A stretch of 64,000 nt of DNA, taken from NCBI GenBank assembly GCA_023439045.1, contig JAEXOY010000043.1:248001-312000 (forward strand). The letters are read 5' to 3'. The notes beneath the pieces were generated by a model. That model saw nothing but the letters and a program-made list of their open reading frames with translations. It searched no databases and was not told the DNA's origin. The stretch comes from Bacillota bacterium (GTDB taxonomy: Bacteria; Bacillota; Clostridia; Acetivibrionales; DSM-1351). The translations under genes and the position numbers were made by a program. Position 1 is the stretch's first letter, and each line of letters begins with the position of its first letter. This document shows positions 15,348-24,174 of the stretch, in pieces.

Positions 15348-15490
15348 AACTGGGGTTTATAAAATAAATTGAGGTGTATAAAATAACGTTTTATAGTAGC
15401 CTCCAATTTCATATATTACTATTAATTGTTTTGCTTGTCCTGACGATATTAATTATAATAATTATAATTAATACATTAGGAGTTTTTTAT

Positions 15491-16282
15491 ATGAATATAG
15501 ATGTTAATGCAATATTCCAGCAGAAGCTATCTGAGATTCAAAGCAGAATTTCTAATTCTATTGCGCGCACTGGGATTAATGCTCCACAAGTAGCAAATCA
15601 AAGTACCTTTGACGAGTTGCTAGCCCAAGCAACTGTTCTGAATTCTAGTGATGGCTTAGACACAACAAGTAACGATCAGAACACATTATTGTCTACCCTT
15701 GCTTCACTATCTGGAGTATCAAATGAATATACAAGCGCTATAAGTAATGCCCTCAATAGTAATTCCATAAATAGTACTAGCACTAATAGCACTAGTACTA
15801 ATAGCAATAACACCAACATATTGAGAGCTGCAAGAGCACTTGCTAATTCGTCAGCAACAATTCCAAGTGACAAGACTCAACTAATGGACTGTATAAATGC
15901 TGCTATTGATAATGCCTCAGAGAAATATGGCATTGACAAGAACCTAATTCGTGCTGTCATCAAGCAGGAATCTTCCTTTGACCCCCGCTCCATCTCAACT
16001 TCAGGTGCTCAAGGATTAATGCAGCTAATGCCGGGTACTGCTGACTCACTAGGAGTCAAGGACCCCTTCAATATAGAGGAAAACATCGATGGTGGAACCC
16101 GATACCTCAAAGAACAGCTAACTCGCTACAGCGGCAATACAACCCTAGCCCTTGCAGCATATAATGCAGGACCCGGTAGTGTCGCTAAATACGATGGAGT
16201 TCCACCGTATACCGAAACTCAGAACTATGTCCAAAAGGTAATGCAATACTACAATCAATACACAATGTCCACTAGTAAATAG
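15491..16282 (+). CDS. SLT-type lytic transglycosylase
   Basis: The C-terminal 120 residues form a soluble lytic transglycosylase domain: IRAVIKQESSFDP with the catalytic Glu, SGAQGLMQLMPGTA, GGTRYLKEQLTRY and ALAAYNAGPGSV. It cleaves peptidoglycan between MurNAc and GlcNAc. The N-terminal half is low in structure, with a Ser/Thr/Asn repeat region made of tandem AATAGCACT-like codons. The ATG at 15491 has TTAGGAG 8 nt upstream. An in-frame GTG at 15374 would add a very hydrophobic Ile/Leu stretch that could anchor or export the protein, but it lacks a good ribosome site and looks like A/T-rich leader. Without it no export signal is visible, which is odd for this enzyme. Confidence 0.85.
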   Translation: MNIDVNAIFQQKLSEIQSRISNSIARTGINAPQVANQSTFDELLAQATVLNSSDGLDTTSNDQNTLLSTLASLSGVSNEYTSAISNALNSNSINSTSTNSTSTNSNNTNILRAARALANSSATIPSDKTQLMDCINAAIDNASEKYGIDKNLIRAVIKQESSFDPRSISTSGAQGLMQLMPGTADSLGVKDPFNIEENIDGGTRYLKEQLTRYSGNTTLALAAYNAGPGSVAKYDGVPPYTETQNYVQKVMQYYNQYTMSTSK

Positions 16283-16302
16283 GTTTAGTTAAAAATGTTT
16301 AG

Positions 16303-16336
16303 CGCAGATAGTTTTAAAAACTGTCTGCGTTTTTTA
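16303..16336 (+). terminator. Terminator of the transglycosylase gene
   Basis: A 13-bp stem, CGCAGATAGTTTT pairing with AAAACTGTCTGCG, followed by seven Ts, 20 bp after the stop. Confidence 0.8.
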
Positions 16337-16413
16337 TTGGGATTATTTTAACTCCAAAACTGGTAAATATATAATATTTTATTACCCAAATAAATAGTCC
16401 AAAAGTCTTATTT

Positions 16414-16686
16414 TAATCCACATTATCCACATATTTTTCCACAGCTTTGTAATTATTGATTCTCTAAGGTTCTACATTTTTTCCACATAAACCACAATTA
16501 TTTGATAATAATTTATTCACATGTATAAAATAAATAGCTGAATCCCCTATAATTCATGGATTACAGCTATTTGTTCTTATATTTATACAAAATTATATAT
16601 TTCCCATAACTACTATGATTACTTTATTACACGACATTGTTTTAAATAAAATACAATCAAAAATCTGTGGATAACTTCTTTCCACA
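16414..16686. other. Cluster of DnaA boxes in a convergent intergenic region
   Basis: Three perfect boxes of the TTATNCACA type are present: TTATCCACA (16423-16431, plus), TTATTCACA (16513-16521, plus) and TGTGGATAA (16666-16674, minus). Near matches are TAATCCACA (16414-16422), TTTTCCACA (16435-16443 and 16479-16487) and CTTTCCACA (16678-16686). The DNA between them is A/T-rich. No dnaA or dnaN is near, so this is unlikely to be the main origin by itself. Confidence 0.6.
16532..16572 (-). terminator. Hairpin, possible tsaD terminator
   Basis: AAATAGCTG-AATCC pairs with GGATT-A-CAGCTATTT; T-rich sequence follows on the minus strand. It lies 135 bp after tsaD, inside the DnaA-box cluster, so another role is possible. 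Confidence 0.4.
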
Positions 16687-16707
16687 AACATCTATAATTT
16701 CCATTTT

Positions 16708-17715
16708 TTATAGTTGAAGCCCAGGCACAGCATTCAAATCTAATCCATCCCTCTTACCACTAATAAACGAATAATAAGCAGCACATGCAATCATCGCTGC
16801 GTTGTCTGTACACAGTACCATAGGTGGATACATTATATCAATGGAGTGCTTTTCTCCCGCAGCTTTCATTTCTTTTCTCAGTTGAGAATTAGCTGCAACG
16901 CCCCCTGCTATCGCTATTTTACTTACCTTGTACTGTTTTGCAGCTGCTATAGTATTCTTAACTAGTACATCTACCACGGCCTGCTGAAAGCTAGCAGCAA
17001 CATCGGGAATATTTATTGGTTCACCTGTCTGTTCTGCTCTGTTTAGATAGTTCAGTACTGCCGTCTTAAGTCCGCTGAAGCTGAAATCAAGGCATCCATT
17101 ATCAAAATATACCCTTGGGAACTGTATTGCATTGCTATTTCCCTGCTGTGCATTTTTATCAATCAAAGGGCCCCCTGGATAGCCTAGTCCAATTGCTCTT
17201 GAAATCTTATCAAAAGCCTCTCCAGCAGCATCATCCCTGGTTTGTCCTAGTATTTTAAATGAGTGGTAGGATTCAACTAATACGATATGGCTATGCCCTC
17301 CTGAAGCCACCAAACATATAAATGGAGGCTCAAGCTCAGTATACTGAATATAGTTTGCAGCAATGTGTCCCTGTATATGGTGCACCCCTACTAATGGTTT
17401 ATTTAAGGCAAAAGCAATAGCCTTTGCTGCTGTAAGCCCAACCAATAAAGCACCAACAAGCCCTGGCCCATAGGTTACCCCTATAGCATCTATTTGCTCC
17501 ATTGTAACCCCTGCTTCGTCAAGTGCCTGATTTATAACTGGCATAATGAGTTCTACATGCTTTCTGCTAGCAATCTCAGGTACAACTCCACCGTACTTTT
17601 TATGCAAATCAACCTGTGACGAGATTACATTTGAAAGAACTTCTCTCCCATTTTTAACCACAGACGCCGATGTCTCATCACAGCTGCTCTCTATTCCTAA
17701 AATAAAAGTATCCAT
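16708..17715 (-). CDS. tsaD: tRNA t6A threonylcarbamoyltransferase TsaD
   Basis: The 335-residue protein begins MDTFILGIESSCDETS, the family hallmark. It carries the metal-binding HHIQGHIAANY, the ASGGHSHIV loop, and C-terminal GGVAANSQLRKE and CTDNAAMIA. It transfers threonylcarbamoyl to A37 of ANN-decoding tRNAs together with TsaB and TsaE, encoded at 33.9-35.2 kb. The start is 18 codons inside the longest frame, after AGAGG. The gene stands alone here, separate from the other tsa genes. Confidence 0.97.
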   Translation of the reverse strand: MDTFILGIESSCDETSASVVKNGREVLSNVISSQVDLHKKYGGVVPEIASRKHVELIMPVINQALDEAGVTMEQIDAIGVTYGPGLVGALLVGLTAAKAIAFALNKPLVGVHHIQGHIAANYIQYTELEPPFICLVASGGHSHIVLVESYHSFKILGQTRDDAAGEAFDKISRAIGLGYPGGPLIDKNAQQGNSNAIQFPRVYFDNGCLDFSFSGLKTAVLNYLNRAEQTGEPINIPDVAASFQQAVVDVLVKNTIAAAKQYKVSKIAIAGGVAANSQLRKEMKAAGEKHSIDIMYPPMVLCTDNAAMIACAAYYSFISGKRDGLDLNAVPGLQL

Positions 17716-17823
17716 AATACTACCTCTTTCATTACTTTTCCAACACAAATTATAATAGCCTAAATGCAATTATTAATCAAGGGGCACGCCTGCTGCTCAA
17801 CTAAAGAAAAAAACACAAAAAAA

Positions 17824-17847
17824 CATGGAGCCAATCGAAGCCCCATG
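17824..17847 (-). terminator. uppP terminator
   Basis: CATGGGGC/GCTCCATG stem with 8-nt loop and a run of seven or more Ts on the minus strand. Confidence 0.75.
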
Positions 17848-17947
17848 CCCCTTAAAAGGAGAAATGCTAATGTTCATTATTATCTTAACATAAAACCAGA
17901 ATGATATTATATAGAATATAACTACCAAACTTTATAGGACACAAGCC

Positions 17948-18781
17948 CTATATTTTGAAAAAATTACCAAAGAATACTTGATCCACGAGTATTGCTGCTG
18001 CAACAATAAATACATAATATGCAAAATATTTTAGACTATATTTTGAAAAGATTTTAATCATAAACTTCATGGCAAGAACCCCTGCCACACAGGCTGCTAC
18101 CATTGCAGCTAAAGTAGTTGTTGAAAATATTAAGGCTTCGGTATTACCCTTAATCTTCAGCATATCTATAAAATCTAGAATAGCTGGCCCTAGAATCACA
18201 GGTATGGACATAAGAAACGAAAATTTAATAGCAAACTCCCTATCTAACCGTCTTGCTAACGCACCTGCCAAAGTAAGTCCAGACCTTGAAACTGCGGGTA
18301 AAATGGCACCAGCTTGTGCAACACCAATCACCAAGGCATCAATTGCATTCATTTCATCAATACCTTTATTTTTGAGTCTTCTATTCCTCATCGTAAACGG
18401 CTTATTTTCATTGTGGCTCTCTGCCCATAACAATACTAGACCCGTAATTATAAACTCTATACCTAAGGTTACTCCTGATTTGTACAGCTTCTCAAAAAAG
18501 TCCTTGAGCGGAAGACCAATTACAATCGCAGGTATTGTTGCCACAAGTATCATTATTGGCAATTTCCCAAATGGCTTTTTCAAAATAGCAACAATGTCCT
18601 TCCATAATACAATAAATACTGCTATCAGCGTAGCAAAGTGTACTGCAATATCAAATGACAGAACATCGGAGCTTATTCCAAACAGCTTTTGAAATATGAC
18701 CAGATGCCCCGATGAACTCACAGGAAGAAATTCTGTCAGCCCCTGTACAATACCAAGTATAATCGCCTCAAAAATGCTCAC
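17948..18781 (-). CDS. uppP: Undecaprenyl-diphosphatase UppP (BacA)
   Basis: The 277-residue integral membrane protein has about eight hydrophobic segments. The two active-site motifs are GLTEFLPVSSSGHL near residue 20 and AVSRSGLTLAGAL near 170. It dephosphorylates undecaprenyl pyrophosphate to recycle the lipid carrier for peptidoglycan, and its overproduction gives bacitracin resistance in other bacteria. Its own terminator lies downstream. Confidence 0.96.
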   Translation of the reverse strand: MSIFEAIILGIVQGLTEFLPVSSSGHLVIFQKLFGISSDVLSFDIAVHFATLIAVFIVLWKDIVAILKKPFGKLPIMILVATIPAIVIGLPLKDFFEKLYKSGVTLGIEFIITGLVLLWAESHNENKPFTMRNRRLKNKGIDEMNAIDALVIGVAQAGAILPAVSRSGLTLAGALARRLDREFAIKFSFLMSIPVILGPAILDFIDMLKIKGNTEALIFSTTTLAAMVAACVAGVLAMKFMIKIFSKYSLKYFAYYVFIVAAAILVDQVFFGNFFKI

Positions 18782-18931
18782 AAATGTGTACCTCTCATAA
18801 AAAACAATATACTAATCTTATATTATTTTTATTTAGATTTTAGTACTTGCTTTTTTAAAGCAATCTTGCTGTTCCATTATTTCTTCTCGCTCTCTCAACA
18901 GAATCACTTATTTTCTCACCTAGATATTGAA

Positions 18932-19774
18932 CTATGCCGCCTTATCCTGCAGCTTATATGCCGCTACATATTTTCCTTTGCTGTCCAGAACAAATGGTCT
19001 CTCGTCCTCTGGTAGTGACCAAAAGCCTGCCTTATCTGCTATTGCTTTATCTTGAAGATCAGCATAATACTTTTTGAGCAGGGTATTTGGACTATAAAAC
19101 ACGCTTATTGCATATCCCTTTTGTATAAGAGTTGCGTTGTAGAAGGTCCCGTCCTCAAGCAAGAGGTGTGCCAAAAGCCTTCCATATTGGTCAGTAGTGC
19201 CTTTTTCAAATATCAATCTTACAGTTTTATCACTTAGCATCTTTTTAGTAAATTCTGATGCTTCTTTTGAATATGGCTGCGCTTCTACACCCGCCTTTAC
19301 CGATTCAGGCGTGTCTACGTCTAGCAATCTCACCTTGAAATCCTGATTATTATAAGAAACCGTAATTGTATCTCCGTCAGATACTTTGATTACCTTGGCA
19401 TTAATATATCCAAACGGCTCTATACCTTCCGTTTGGGATACCTCAACTAATTCATAAGGGAATTCTATTTTTTCTGTAGTGCTCTGTTGTGACTGCCCCG
19501 AAGTGTTAGCAGAGCCGCTTTGCTGTGTTGAACCTGTGCCAGCTGAGTCATTTCCAGCTTCTTCAGCCGAATTTTTGTCACCTTGATCTTTATTTGCTGA
19601 ATTTTTGTCAGAATTGCCTAATGCATTATCACCTTGCTGTGATGTATTAGTATTTTGCGTTGTGTTTGAAGGGAATGTTGCATCCTTTCCTTCATGTTCG
19701 GATAGGTACCCTCCTGCCATTATAGAAACAGCCAAAATTACAGCAGTAATTGCCGATATCATCTTTTTTTTCAT
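18932..19774 (-). CDS. Secreted thermonuclease (staphylococcal nuclease family)
   Basis: A signal peptide (KKKMISAITAVILAVSIMAGG) is followed by a low-complexity linker of about 75 residues rich in Asn, Gln, Ser and Gly. The nuclease domain spans about 120-255. Active-site residues can be seen: Arg in VRLLDVDTPE with its Asp and Glu, and Arg in TDQYGRLLAHL. It probably degrades extracellular DNA and RNA with calcium. There is no Cys lipobox, so it is released or held by the wall. No operon partner is adjacent. Confidence 0.88.
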   Translation of the reverse strand: MKKKMISAITAVILAVSIMAGGYLSEHEGKDATFPSNTTQNTNTSQQGDNALGNSDKNSANKDQGDKNSAEEAGNDSAGTGSTQQSGSANTSGQSQQSTTEKIEFPYELVEVSQTEGIEPFGYINAKVIKVSDGDTITVSYNNQDFKVRLLDVDTPESVKAGVEAQPYSKEASEFTKKMLSDKTVRLIFEKGTTDQYGRLLAHLLLEDGTFYNATLIQKGYAISVFYSPNTLLKKYYADLQDKAIADKAGFWSLPEDERPFVLDSKGKYVAAYKLQDKAA

Positions 19775-19951
19775 AGAAAATCACCTTTTTCGTTATAAGA
19801 ATTGTATGATAGGCCAACGTGATTAAAAAGAAAAACTCTAGATTAACATAATAGAATATATGCACGAGAACCTTATTTATGTGAATTATATGTAAAAAAT
19901 TATAATCACCTGAGTATTATAGCATAAATATTTATTTAAATACAGCATTAT

Positions 19952-20002
19952 AAAGGGATTGTATATAAATGGCAAGTGTAACCCTGCAAGCACAATCCCT
20001 TT
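19952..20002 (-). terminator. Inverted repeat after lonB
   Basis: AAAGGGATTGT and ACAATCCCTTT pair perfectly over 11 bp around a 29-nt loop; T-rich on both sides. Likely terminator, 28 bp after the stop. Confidence 0.55.
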
Positions 20003-20030
20003 TTTGCAAATTGCTTCTTATTAATCCAAT

Positions 20031-21743
20031 CTATCCCGAACACTTATTCACCGACTCGTTTAAACTAGCTTTGGCAGTCAGAACAGTTATAGGTGCAGTT
20101 GGCGCCACTGCATCAGAACTTGTTCTTTCAACAATATCAATTCCAAATACGGACTGCATTACCTGTCCAATATCTTCTACCGGAACTACTTCTATGTTCA
20201 TATCATCAAAGAGCTCCTGGTAGTTTTCCTTGGGAATAAACACCTTTGTAATACCTGCAGCAGCTGCCGCATCAACCTTAGCAACAACACCTCCAACAGG
20301 CTTTACCTTACCTTTGATGGATATTTCTCCTGTCATTGCAATCTCTCCGCTTATCGGTATATTCCTAATAGCAGAATACACAGCGGTAGCAATTGCTATG
20401 CCTGCCGATGGTCCGTCAATTGGTATACCTCCTGGAAAATTCAAGTGAAGCTCATAATCCTTGCAATCAATATCCATATAGCGTTTAAGCACTGTTAATA
20501 CGTTCTCTACTGAAGCCTTTGCTGTACTTGTCCTTTTGAGCTTATGCCCTCTGGTATCCATCTCCTCTTCTTCAACAATACCCGTTATCTTTATTCCGCC
20601 TTTTCCCTTTTCTACTGCAAGTGCGGTTGCCTCAACATCAATAACCATTCCAGTACTGTTTCCAAACACTGCAAGGCCGTTTATACATCCTATCTGCGCA
20701 GCGCCATTAATCTTTTTCTCAATTCTTGGGCTATAGTGTCCAAACTCTATTACCCACTCTATATCCTTTTTTTCAATTATACTTCTCTCGTCTATTAATG
20801 ATACCCCTGCTGCAATCTGTACTATGTTTACTGCATCACGACCATTTTGAGCATATCTCGAAATGATTTCACAACAGCCCTCCGCCATGGTGAACCCACC
20901 CTTTGCTGCAGCATTTTTTGATATAGCACAAACCTCGTCCGCCCTAAGTGGCCTGAAATGAATTTCCACACAGCGTGACCTTATTGCGGCAGGTATTTCA
21001 TCAGGAGTTCTAGTAGTAGCACCCACCAGACGAAAATCTGCCGGTAGTCCTTTTTGAAACATATCATGTATGTGGGAAGGAATATTTGAATCCTCTGAGC
21101 TATAATATGCACTCTCAATATATACTCTTCTGTCTTCTAATACCTTTAAAAGCTTATTCATCTGTATTGGGTGCAGCTCACCAATCTCATCAATAAATAG
21201 AATGCCTCCATGCGCTTTTGTTACAGCTCCCGGCTTTGGCTGAGGAATTCCTGCCGCTCCATATGCACCTGCACCTTGGTAAATAGGGTCATGCACTGAA
21301 CCTATCAGAGGGTCGGCAATGCTTCTCTCATCAAACCTAAGAGTAGTAGCGTCCATCTCTATAAACTTTGCTTCCTTTTTGAAGGGGGAGTATTCTATTT
21401 TTTTTGCTTCCTCGAGTATCACGCGAGCAGCCGCAGTTTTACCCACTCCGGGAGGCCCATATATGATTACATGCTGAGGATTGGGGCCACAGAGGGCTGC
21501 CCGCAACGCCTTCAACCCCTGCTCCTGCCCTACTATGTCTGATAGGGTTGAAGGCCTGGTTTTCTCAGATAGTGGCTCAGTCAACTTGATCTCTCTAAGC
21601 CTTCTTAGCTTATCCAGCTCCTTTTTGGATTCCCTGTCTATAGCAGTTTTATTTCCTTGCTGGTTTTTTAATAAAGAAAGAAAATATAAACCTATTATTA
21701 TTGAAAAGAAAAACTGTATTATAAAAAGCGTGTTTGTCAGCAT
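20031..21743 (-). CDS. lonB: ATP-dependent protease LonB
   Basis: The 570-residue protein has an N-terminal membrane segment (FIIQFFFSIIIGLYFLSLL), an AAA+ domain with Walker A GPPGVGKTAAA and Walker B GGILFIDEIGE, and a C-terminal Lon protease domain. The catalytic Ser lies in DGPSAGIAIA and the Lys in PVGGVVAKVDAAAAAG. This is the Bacillus LonB type, linked in that genus to sporulation in the forespore. The start is the ATG after AGGAGGCCTGACA, 11 codons inside the longer frame. It stands alone between terminators. Confidence 0.95.
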   Translation of the reverse strand: MLTNTLFIIQFFFSIIIGLYFLSLLKNQQGNKTAIDRESKKELDKLRRLREIKLTEPLSEKTRPSTLSDIVGQEQGLKALRAALCGPNPQHVIIYGPPGVGKTAAARVILEEAKKIEYSPFKKEAKFIEMDATTLRFDERSIADPLIGSVHDPIYQGAGAYGAAGIPQPKPGAVTKAHGGILFIDEIGELHPIQMNKLLKVLEDRRVYIESAYYSSEDSNIPSHIHDMFQKGLPADFRLVGATTRTPDEIPAAIRSRCVEIHFRPLRADEVCAISKNAAAKGGFTMAEGCCEIISRYAQNGRDAVNIVQIAAGVSLIDERSIIEKKDIEWVIEFGHYSPRIEKKINGAAQIGCINGLAVFGNSTGMVIDVEATALAVEKGKGGIKITGIVEEEEMDTRGHKLKRTSTAKASVENVLTVLKRYMDIDCKDYELHLNFPGGIPIDGPSAGIAIATAVYSAIRNIPISGEIAMTGEISIKGKVKPVGGVVAKVDAAAAAGITKVFIPKENYQELFDDMNIEVVPVEDIGQVMQSVFGIDIVERTSSDAVAPTAPITVLTAKASLNESVNKCSG

Positions 21744-21785
21744 TGTCAGGCCTCCTAAACTGGTCAGTTGTGTCATTAATTTAAT

Positions 21786-21948
21786 CAGATATCTATTTTT
21801 ATTGATATCATGCTTTTATGAGATATTTTTATTGATATCATGCTTTTATCAGATATCATATTTTTATAGATATCATGCTTTATTAGATATCATATTTTTA
21901 TTGATATCATGCTTTTATTAGATATCATATTTTTAAGATATCCTAATT
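21786..21948. repeat. Five tandem 30-35 bp repeats upstream of lonB
   Basis: Units of the form AGATATCATATTTTTATTGA then TATCATGCTTTTATT are repeated about five times with small changes. Nearly every unit carries one or two GATATC palindromes. Located between lonB and the clpX terminator. Confidence 0.8.
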
Positions 21949-22001
21949 AAATTAATCTCTTTATATTATTGACAAGCTTGTTTATTAAAATGCAGGCAAA
22001 T

Positions 22002-22039
22002 AAAAAGAACTACACTCAATAAAGAATGTAGTTCTTTTT
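22002..22039 (-). terminator. clpX terminator
   Basis: AAAAAGAACTACA and TGTAGTTCTTTTT pair across a 12-nt loop; bidirectional in shape, 60 bp after the clpX stop. Confidence 0.75.
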
Positions 22040-22100
22040 GTTTTAATTCTTTGTTTATCAACTCTTAGGACATCAATTTTTATGATATTAATCCTAGTTC

Positions 22101-23396
22101 TTAGGATACCGATTCTCTCTTAACCTTTGACTTTTTTGAGCCAGCCTTTTTTAAAGATTTGCGGTTTTCGTTGAGAATGAGCTCAGGAACTGCATTTTTC
22201 TCAACAGTATCCTTATTGATAATGCACTTTTCAACATTTGTCATAGAAGGAATGTCATACATAACGTCCATCATGATTTCTTCAATAATGGCTCTTAATC
22301 CTCTCGCACCGGTATTTCTTGAAATAGCCTTATCTGCGATAAGCTCTAGCGCACCACTGTCAATTTCCAAAAGTACATCATCCATCTCAAATAGCTTCTG
22401 ATACTGCTTGACAAGAGCATTTTTGGGTTCTGTCAATATTTGTACCAATGCGTTTCTATCAAGAGATTGAAGGGTAACTACTATAGGCAAACGACCTACA
22501 AATTCAGGAATAAGACCAAATTTCAAAAGGTCCTGAGGGAGAATATCCTTTAGAAGTTCCCCAACGTCCTGCTCCTTCTTACTCTCTATCTTAGCGCCGA
22601 AGCCAAGAGATTTCTTACCTATTCTGTTTTGTATTATCTTATCTATTCCATCAAAGGCACCACCACAGATAAACAAAATATTTGTAGTATCAATCTGTAT
22701 AAACTCTTGATGTGGATGCTTTCTTCCCCCTTGTGGAGGTACTGAAGCGACAGTCCCTTCAAGAATTTTAAGAAGTGCCTGCTGAACACCTTCGCCACTT
22801 ACATCCCTTGTAATAGAAGGATTTTCCGACTTACGGGCAATCTTATCTATTTCATCGATGTATATAATTCCCTTTTCGGCCTTTTCAATATCATAATCAG
22901 CCGCTTGAATTAACCTGAGTAGTATGTTTTCAACATCTTCTCCAACATAACCTGCCTCAGTGAGAGAAGTTGCATCAGCAATAGCGAATGGAACATTCAG
23001 TATCCTAGCTAGTGTCTGGGCAAGAAAGGTCTTTCCGCTACCAGTTGGTCCTAGCATAAGGATATTGCTCTTCTGAAGTTCAATGTCATTGGTCTTAACA
23101 TCACTATTAATTCTCTTGTAGTGGTTATACACTGCAACAGCAAGCGACTTCTTTGCTGTTTCCTGACCTACTACATATTGATCGAGTATATCCTTGATTT
23201 CCTTTGGTTTCGGAATATCAGAAACCTCAGCATCAAGCTTTGTATCCTCAAATTCCTCTTCAATGATTTCGGAACAAAGCTCTATACACTCATCACATAT
23301 ATATACACCAGGACCCGCAACAAGCCTTTTAACCTGCTCTTGTGACTTACCGCAGAAAGAGCATTTTAATTGCTTCTTCTCATCATATCTGGTCAT
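22101..23396 (-). CDS. clpX: ATP-dependent Clp protease ATP-binding subunit ClpX
   Basis: The 431-residue protein opens with a zinc-binding domain (CSFCGK and CDECIELC), then an AAA+ module with Walker A GPTGSGKT, Walker B IIYIDEIDKIA, the pore loop GYVGEDV, and the IGF-type loop residues IGKKSLGFG for docking to ClpP. It unfolds substrates, including proteins tagged by tmRNA, and feeds them to ClpP. It follows clpP by 12 bp, so tig, clpP and clpX probably form an operon. Confidence 0.98.
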   Translation of the reverse strand: MTRYDEKKQLKCSFCGKSQEQVKRLVAGPGVYICDECIELCSEIIEEEFEDTKLDAEVSDIPKPKEIKDILDQYVVGQETAKKSLAVAVYNHYKRINSDVKTNDIELQKSNILMLGPTGSGKTFLAQTLARILNVPFAIADATSLTEAGYVGEDVENILLRLIQAADYDIEKAEKGIIYIDEIDKIARKSENPSITRDVSGEGVQQALLKILEGTVASVPPQGGRKHPHQEFIQIDTTNILFICGGAFDGIDKIIQNRIGKKSLGFGAKIESKKEQDVGELLKDILPQDLLKFGLIPEFVGRLPIVVTLQSLDRNALVQILTEPKNALVKQYQKLFEMDDVLLEIDSGALELIADKAISRNTGARGLRAIIEEIMMDVMYDIPSMTNVEKCIINKDTVEKNAVPELILNENRKSLKKAGSKKSKVKRESVS

Positions 23397-23408
23397 TTTG
23401 CACCTCTA

Positions 23409-23993
23409 TTATTTTCTTCTAACCATAACTTCATCGACAAGTCCATATGCCTTAGCCTCATCAGCTGACATGAAGAAGTCTCTTTCACAGTCACGTGAAA
23501 TTCTTTCTATTGGTTGACCTGTTCTCTCTGCAAGAATGTTATTTATTCTGTCTTTAATCTTCAAAATCCATTCTGCATGTATTTTAATGTCAGTTGCCTG
23601 ACCCTTTGCACCGCCTAAAGGCTGATGAATCATTATTTCTGCATTAGGAAGAGCAAATCTTTTACCTTTTGCTCCTGCAGCGAGAAGGAATGCTCCCATA
23701 CTAGCAGCCATACCAATACAAATAGTTGATACGTCACACTTAACGTACTGCATAGTATCATAAATAGCAAATCCGGATGTTACAGAACCCCCGGGACTAT
23801 TAATATAAAGCTGAATATCCTTATCAGGATCTTGTGCTTCCAAATAGAGCATTTGTGCCACAACCAGACTAGCTGTAACATCATTTACTTCATCACTCAA
23901 AACAATAATCCTATCATTTAACAATCTTGAAAAAATATCGTATGAACGCTCACCACGATTTGTTTGTTCAACTACCATAGGTACTAAACTCAT
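23409..23993 (-). CDS. clpP: ATP-dependent Clp protease proteolytic subunit ClpP
   Basis: The 194-residue serine protease starts MSLVPMVVEQTNRGERSYDI. The catalytic Ser lies in GMAASMGAF, the His in IMIHQPLGG, and the Asp in ISRDCERDFFM. The start is the Met with AAGGGAGG and 6-nt spacing; the frame extends 11 codons further upstream without such a site. It forms the tetradecameric chamber used by ClpX, the next gene. Confidence 0.98.
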   Translation of the reverse strand: MSLVPMVVEQTNRGERSYDIFSRLLNDRIIVLSDEVNDVTASLVVAQMLYLEAQDPDKDIQLYINSPGGSVTSGFAIYDTMQYVKCDVSTICIGMAASMGAFLLAAGAKGKRFALPNAEIMIHQPLGGAKGQATDIKIHAEWILKIKDRINNILAERTGQPIERISRDCERDFFMSADEAKAYGLVDEVMVRRK

Positions 23994-24174
23994 GACCATA
24001 CCTCCCTTATTAATATATGATTTCAACCTTTCGATTGCACCATATGAAATTTTGTTTAATTTTTGACATTACATTACTCCTTAAAAAGAAGCACCTATAT
24101 ATTAGGTTATATCTATATAATGTATCCAAATATCAAGCAAAGTAACACTTATTGCCTAAATTTACACGAATAAA

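Noticed and set aside
15374..15490. N-terminal extension of the lytic transglycosylase from GTG
   Set aside because: No ribosome site for the GTG, and the Ile/Leu run comes from A/T-rich low-complexity DNA; the ATG at 15491 has TTAGGAG at good spacing.
16414..16686. Chromosomal replication origin
   Set aside because: DnaA boxes are present, but dnaA, dnaN, rpmH and gyrase genes are absent from the flanks, so only a DnaA-box cluster is claimed.
18069..18692. 207-codon plus-strand frame
   Set aside because: It is the antisense shadow of uppP, whose motifs are all intact on the minus strand.
24027..24174. CtsR operator ahead of clpP
   Set aside because: No GGTCAAA direct repeat is present in the tig-clpP gap.
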